The notes beneath the pieces were generated by a model that did no database searches, was not told the origin of the DNA, and saw only the letters and a list, made by a program, of their open reading frames with translations. The translations under genes were made by a program, and so were the position numbers. This document shows, in pieces, positions 29,245-32,339 of a stretch of DNA of 32,339 nucleotides; within the stretch, counting starts at the first letter, position 1, and each line of letters opens with the position of its first letter. Origin of the DNA: Candidatus Agathobaculum pullicola (GTDB lineage: Bacteria > Bacillota > Clostridia > Oscillospirales > Butyricicoccaceae); NCBI GenBank assembly GCA_019115085.1, contig DXEF01000039.1, forward strand, positions 1 to 32,339. Reading direction: 5' to 3'.

Positions 29245-32200
29245 TTAGATTGTGTTAATATCCACCATCTCGCAGTTTTCAATCTTGATATCGCCCTCGA
29301 GGCAGCGCAGCAATGCGGACGCCGTATCAATCGAGGTCAGGCACGGAATGGCGCGCTCAACCGCCGTGCGGCGGATGTGCACCGAACCCAGCTGAGGATG
29401 ACGACCCTTGACCGAAGTGGCCACAACGTAATCGATCTTGCCCGACTCGATCAGGTCGATGATATTCGGGGACGGCTCGTCCACATTGCGGATCGCGTTG
29501 GTCGCAACCATATGACGGTTGAGTACGTTCGCTGTGCCGCTGGTGGCGTAAATGTCAAACCCAAGGGATTCAAACCGCTCGCCGATGCGGATGGCCTCCT
29601 GCTTATCCGAATCGCGCACGGAAATGAGCACCGCGCCCTTTTTCTTCATCTTGAAGCCCGCGCCGATCAGACCCTTGAGCAGCGCCTCACGGAACGAGGT
29701 CGAAACGCCCAGCACCTCGCCGGTCGACTTCATCTCCGGCCCCAGCTGGGTATCGAGGTCGCGCAGCTTCTGGAACGAGAACACCGGCACCTTGACCGCG
29801 TAGTGGTCGCTCTCCGGGTGCAGGCCGGTGCCGCAGCCCATGTCGCGCAGCTTTTCACCAAACATGCAGCGCGTCGCCAAATCGACCATCGGCACACCCG
29901 TCACCTTGGAGATATACGGCACGGTACGCGAGGAGCGCGGATTAACCTCAATGACATAAATCTGGTCGTTATACATGACAAACTGGATGTTGACCAGACC
30001 GAGTACCGCCAGATTCTTGGCCAGCGCCTCGGTATAGCGGATGATAGTTTCCTTGTGCTTCGGCTCGATGTTGATAGAGGGATAAATCGAAATCGAGTCA
30101 CCCGAGTGAACGCCCGCACGCTCGAAGTGCTCCATGATGCCCGGGATGAGAATGTCTTCGCCGTCACAGATGGCGTCGACTTCGATTTCGCGGCCCATCA
30201 TATATTTATCCACCAGCACCGGATTTTCCACCTTGTTGCGGGTGATGACCTTCATGAACTCGCGCACGTCCTCTTCCTTGTACGCAATTTCCATGCCCTG
30301 ACCGCCCAGAACGTAGGACGGACGCACAAGCACCGGATAGCCCAGCTCATCGGCGGCCTTGACCGCTTCTTCCTCGGTCATAACCGTGTGGCCCGCCGGA
30401 CGCGGGATGCCGCACTTTTCGAGGATCACGTCGAACTTCTCACGGTCCTCCGCCGCGTCGATGCTCCATGCGGGCGTGCCCAGAATCGGGATACCCAGCT
30501 TTTCGATGTGCGCGGCGAGGTTGATGGCGGTCTGTCCGCCGAACTGCACAATCGCAAAGTCCGGCTTTTCGGCGCCCACCACGCCGGTCACATCCTCGGG
30601 CGTCAGCGGCTCGAAATACAGGCGGTCGGCCGTATCAAAGTCAGTCGATACGGTCTCCGGGTTGTTGTTGATGATAACGGTCTCGCAGCCCAGCTTTTGC
30701 AGCGCCCAAACTGCGTGCACCGAGCAGTAGTCGAACTCAATGCCCTGACCGATGCGAATGGGGCCGGAGCCGAGCACCAGCACCTTCTTTTTGCCGGAGG
30801 CGGGCTTGACCTCGGTCTCCTCGTCGTAGGTCGAGTAGTAATACGGGGTTTCGGCCTCGAACTCGGCGGCACAGGTGTCTACCATCTTGTAAACCGGCAG
30901 ACGCTTTACCCCGGAAATATCCTTACCGGACAGCTCGGCAATGGTCTTGTCGAGGAAGCCCATCTTCTTAGCGCGCAGGTACAGGTCCTTGTCGATGGTT
31001 TCGGCCGTGGCAAGTGCCTTCTCCATATCGACGATGTTCTGGAACTTGTGCAGGAAGAAAGTGTCCATCGTGGTGACCTCGTGAATCTCCTCGATGGTCA
31101 TGGTGCCGCGGCGCAGCGCCTCGCAGATATGGAACAGACGCTGGTCATCCGTGCGGGCAACGCCCTTCTTGACTTCCGCGTCCGACTGCTGCTGGACACG
31201 CGGCGCAATCATGCTGTCCAGCTTGATTTCGCAGCCGCGGACCGCCTTCATCAGCGCACCCTCAAAGCTGTTGTCAATCGCCATGACCTCGCCCGTCGCC
31301 TTCATCTGCGTGCCGAGCGTGTTGTCCGCGTACACGAACTTGTCAAACGGCCAGCGCGGAAACTTGACCACGCAGTAGTCAAGCGTCGGCTCGAAGCAGG
31401 CCTTGGTCTTTTTGGTGACGGCGTTTTCGATTTCGTCCAAACCGTAGCCGACCGCAATTTTCGCGGTCACCTTGGCAATCGGATAACCGGTCGCCTTGGA
31501 GGCGAGCGCCGAGGAACGCGATACGCGGGGATTTACCTCGATCACCGCGTACTCGAACGACTCCGGATTGAGCGCATACTGCACGTTGCAGCCGCCCTCG
31601 ATGCCCAGCTCTGTGATGATGTTGAGCGCCGAGGTGCGCAGCATCTGATATTCTTTGTCGCACAGCGTCTGGCTGGGCGCGACAACGACCGAGTCGCCCG
31701 TATGCACGCCGACCGGGTCGACATTTTCCATGTTACAAATCGTAATGGCGTTGCCCTTGCCGTCGCGCATGACCTCGTATTCGATTTCCTTCCAGCCGGC
31801 GATACATTTTTCGACCAGAATTTCATCGACGCGGGAATACATGATACCGGTCGCGGCAATCTCGCGCAGCTGGTCCCACGTGTAGGCAATACCGCCGCCC
31901 GTGCCGCCGAGCGTGTACGCCGGACGAATGATGACCGGCAGGCCGATTTCCCGGGTAAACTCGACCGCGTCCTCCACCGAGTGCACGACCTTGGACGCGA
32001 TGCAAGGCTCGCCGATTTTTTCCATCGTGTCCTTGAACATCTGACGGTCCTCAGCCTTGGCGATGGTCTCCGGGTTCGCGCCGAGCAGCTTGACGCCCAT
32101 CTTATCAAGGAAGCCGCTCTCGCACAGCTCCATGGCGAGGTTCAGACCGGTCTGACCGCCGAGGTTGGGCAGCAGCGAATCCGGACGCTCTTTCTTGATG

Positions 32201-32339
32201 ATTTCCTGCACCGCTTCGACGGTCAGCGGCTCGATATAGACTTTGTCGGCCATGGCCTTATCGGTCATGATGGTAGCAGGGTTGGAGTTGACCAGTACCA
32301 CTTCCAGTCCCTCTTCCTTGAGGGCCCGGCAGGCCTGGG
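29245..32339 (-). CDS. carB: Carbamoyl-phosphate synthase large subunit, cut at the right edge
   Basis: About 1030 residues of the usual 1060-1070 are present; the frame runs off the window (first full codon ends at 32337) and only the N-terminal 35-40 residues are missing. The enzyme makes carbamoyl phosphate from bicarbonate, ATP and ammonia for pyrimidine and arginine synthesis. Two ATP-grasp halves are visible, each with a VRP[AS]Y-LGG motif and EVNPR-SRS/SRT, separated by the oligomerisation domain; the second half begins near GSGPIRIGQGIEFD. The C-terminal MGS-like domain (last 140 residues, VLISVRDSDKQEA, IYATSGTANVLN) is the allosteric site. carA should lie to the right. Confidence 0.97.
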   Translation of the reverse strand, partial: QACRALKEEGLEVVLVNSNPATIMTDKAMADKVYIEPLTVEAVQEIIKKERPDSLLPNLGGQTGLNLAMELCESGFLDKMGVKLLGANPETIAKAEDRQMFKDTMEKIGEPCIASKVVHSVEDAVEFTREIGLPVIIRPAYTLGGTGGGIAYTWDQLREIAATGIMYSRVDEILVEKCIAGWKEIEYEVMRDGKGNAITICNMENVDPVGVHTGDSVVVAPSQTLCDKEYQMLRTSALNIITELGIEGGCNVQYALNPESFEYAVIEVNPRVSRSSALASKATGYPIAKVTAKIAVGYGLDEIENAVTKKTKACFEPTLDYCVVKFPRWPFDKFVYADNTLGTQMKATGEVMAIDNSFEGALMKAVRGCEIKLDSMIAPRVQQQSDAEVKKGVARTDDQRLFHICEALRRGTMTIEEIHEVTTMDTFFLHKFQNIVDMEKALATAETIDKDLYLRAKKMGFLDKTIAELSGKDISGVKRLPVYKMVDTCAAEFEAETPYYYSTYDEETEVKPASGKKKVLVLGSGPIRIGQGIEFDYCSVHAVWALQKLGCETVIINNNPETVSTDFDTADRLYFEPLTPEDVTGVVGAEKPDFAIVQFGGQTAINLAAHIEKLGIPILGTPAWSIDAAEDREKFDVILEKCGIPRPAGHTVMTEEEAVKAADELGYPVLVRPSYVLGGQGMEIAYKEEDVREFMKVITRNKVENPVLVDKYMMGREIEVDAICDGEDILIPGIMEHFERAGVHSGDSISIYPSINIEPKHKETIIRYTEALAKNLAVLGLVNIQFVMYNDQIYVIEVNPRSSRTVPYISKVTGVPMVDLATRCMFGEKLRDMGCGTGLHPESDHYAVKVPVFSFQKLRDLDTQLGPEMKSTGEVLGVSTSFREALLKGLIGAGFKMKKKGAVLISVRDSDKQEAIRIGERFESLGFDIYATSGTANVLNRHMVATNAIRNVDEPSPNIIDLIESGKIDYVVATSVKGRHPQLGSVHIRRTAVERAIPCLTSIDTASALLRCLEGDIKIENCEMVDINTI

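Overview
The window reads as chromosomal DNA of a spore-forming, Gram-positive anaerobe of the class Clostridia. The GC content is moderately high, and the gene set fits an Oscillospirales/Butyricicoccus-like gut bacterium, though the genus is inference. Evidence: spoVAC-AD-AE forespore genes, strong AGGAGG ribosome binding sites, consensus sigma-A promoters, tandem glycine and manganese riboswitches, rubrerythrin, SLH-domain surface protein, and full-length SecA with a C-terminal zinc motif. I see no tRNA, rRNA, CRISPR array, transposon or prophage. Most of the window is housekeeping; the novelty lies in regulatory architecture and a few unusual gene forms.

Layout, left to right. 1-3480: brnQ-type branched-chain amino acid carrier and an AGCS sodium:amino acid symporter, both minus; the latter follows a tandem glycine riboswitch and terminator. 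3485-6610: plus-strand pair encoding an FHA-SEDS (RodA/FtsW-like) polymerase fusion and a partner penicillin-binding protein. 6654-9517: minus-strand dus, then the overlapping spoVAC-spoVAD-spoVAE operon. 9596-9626: a region that reads as a forespore sigma-G promoter on both strands, firing toward spoVA and toward a small ferritin-like (DUF2383-like) gene. 10156-13596: minus-strand nadE, vanZ-like gene and tyrA. 13766-14896: SLC13/ArsB-like permease.

15034-20536 holds translation and secretion genes on the minus strand: rpmG-secE-nusG-rplK-rplA as one unit, and rplJ-rplL as another with its own L10 leader. A plus-strand gene for a secreted phosphodiester glycosidase with SLH domains sits between the two. 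rplK and rplA each carry an upstream structure that looks like the L1 binding site of 23S rRNA. nusG and rplK are separated by a dense cluster of hairpins. 20797-25300: ruvX (plus), secA (minus) and a Ca/cation exchanger (minus) behind a yybP-ykoY manganese riboswitch.

25383-29037, plus strand: prfB without the usual programmed frameshift, two overlapping 119-residue half-size TSUP permease genes, rubrerythrin behind an array of four ATTACA repeats, and a DUF4349-like lipoprotein. 29245 to the right edge: carB, minus strand, missing only its N-terminus at the window boundary. Nearly every gene boundary carries a clear intrinsic terminator, many of them symmetrical and shared by convergent genes.
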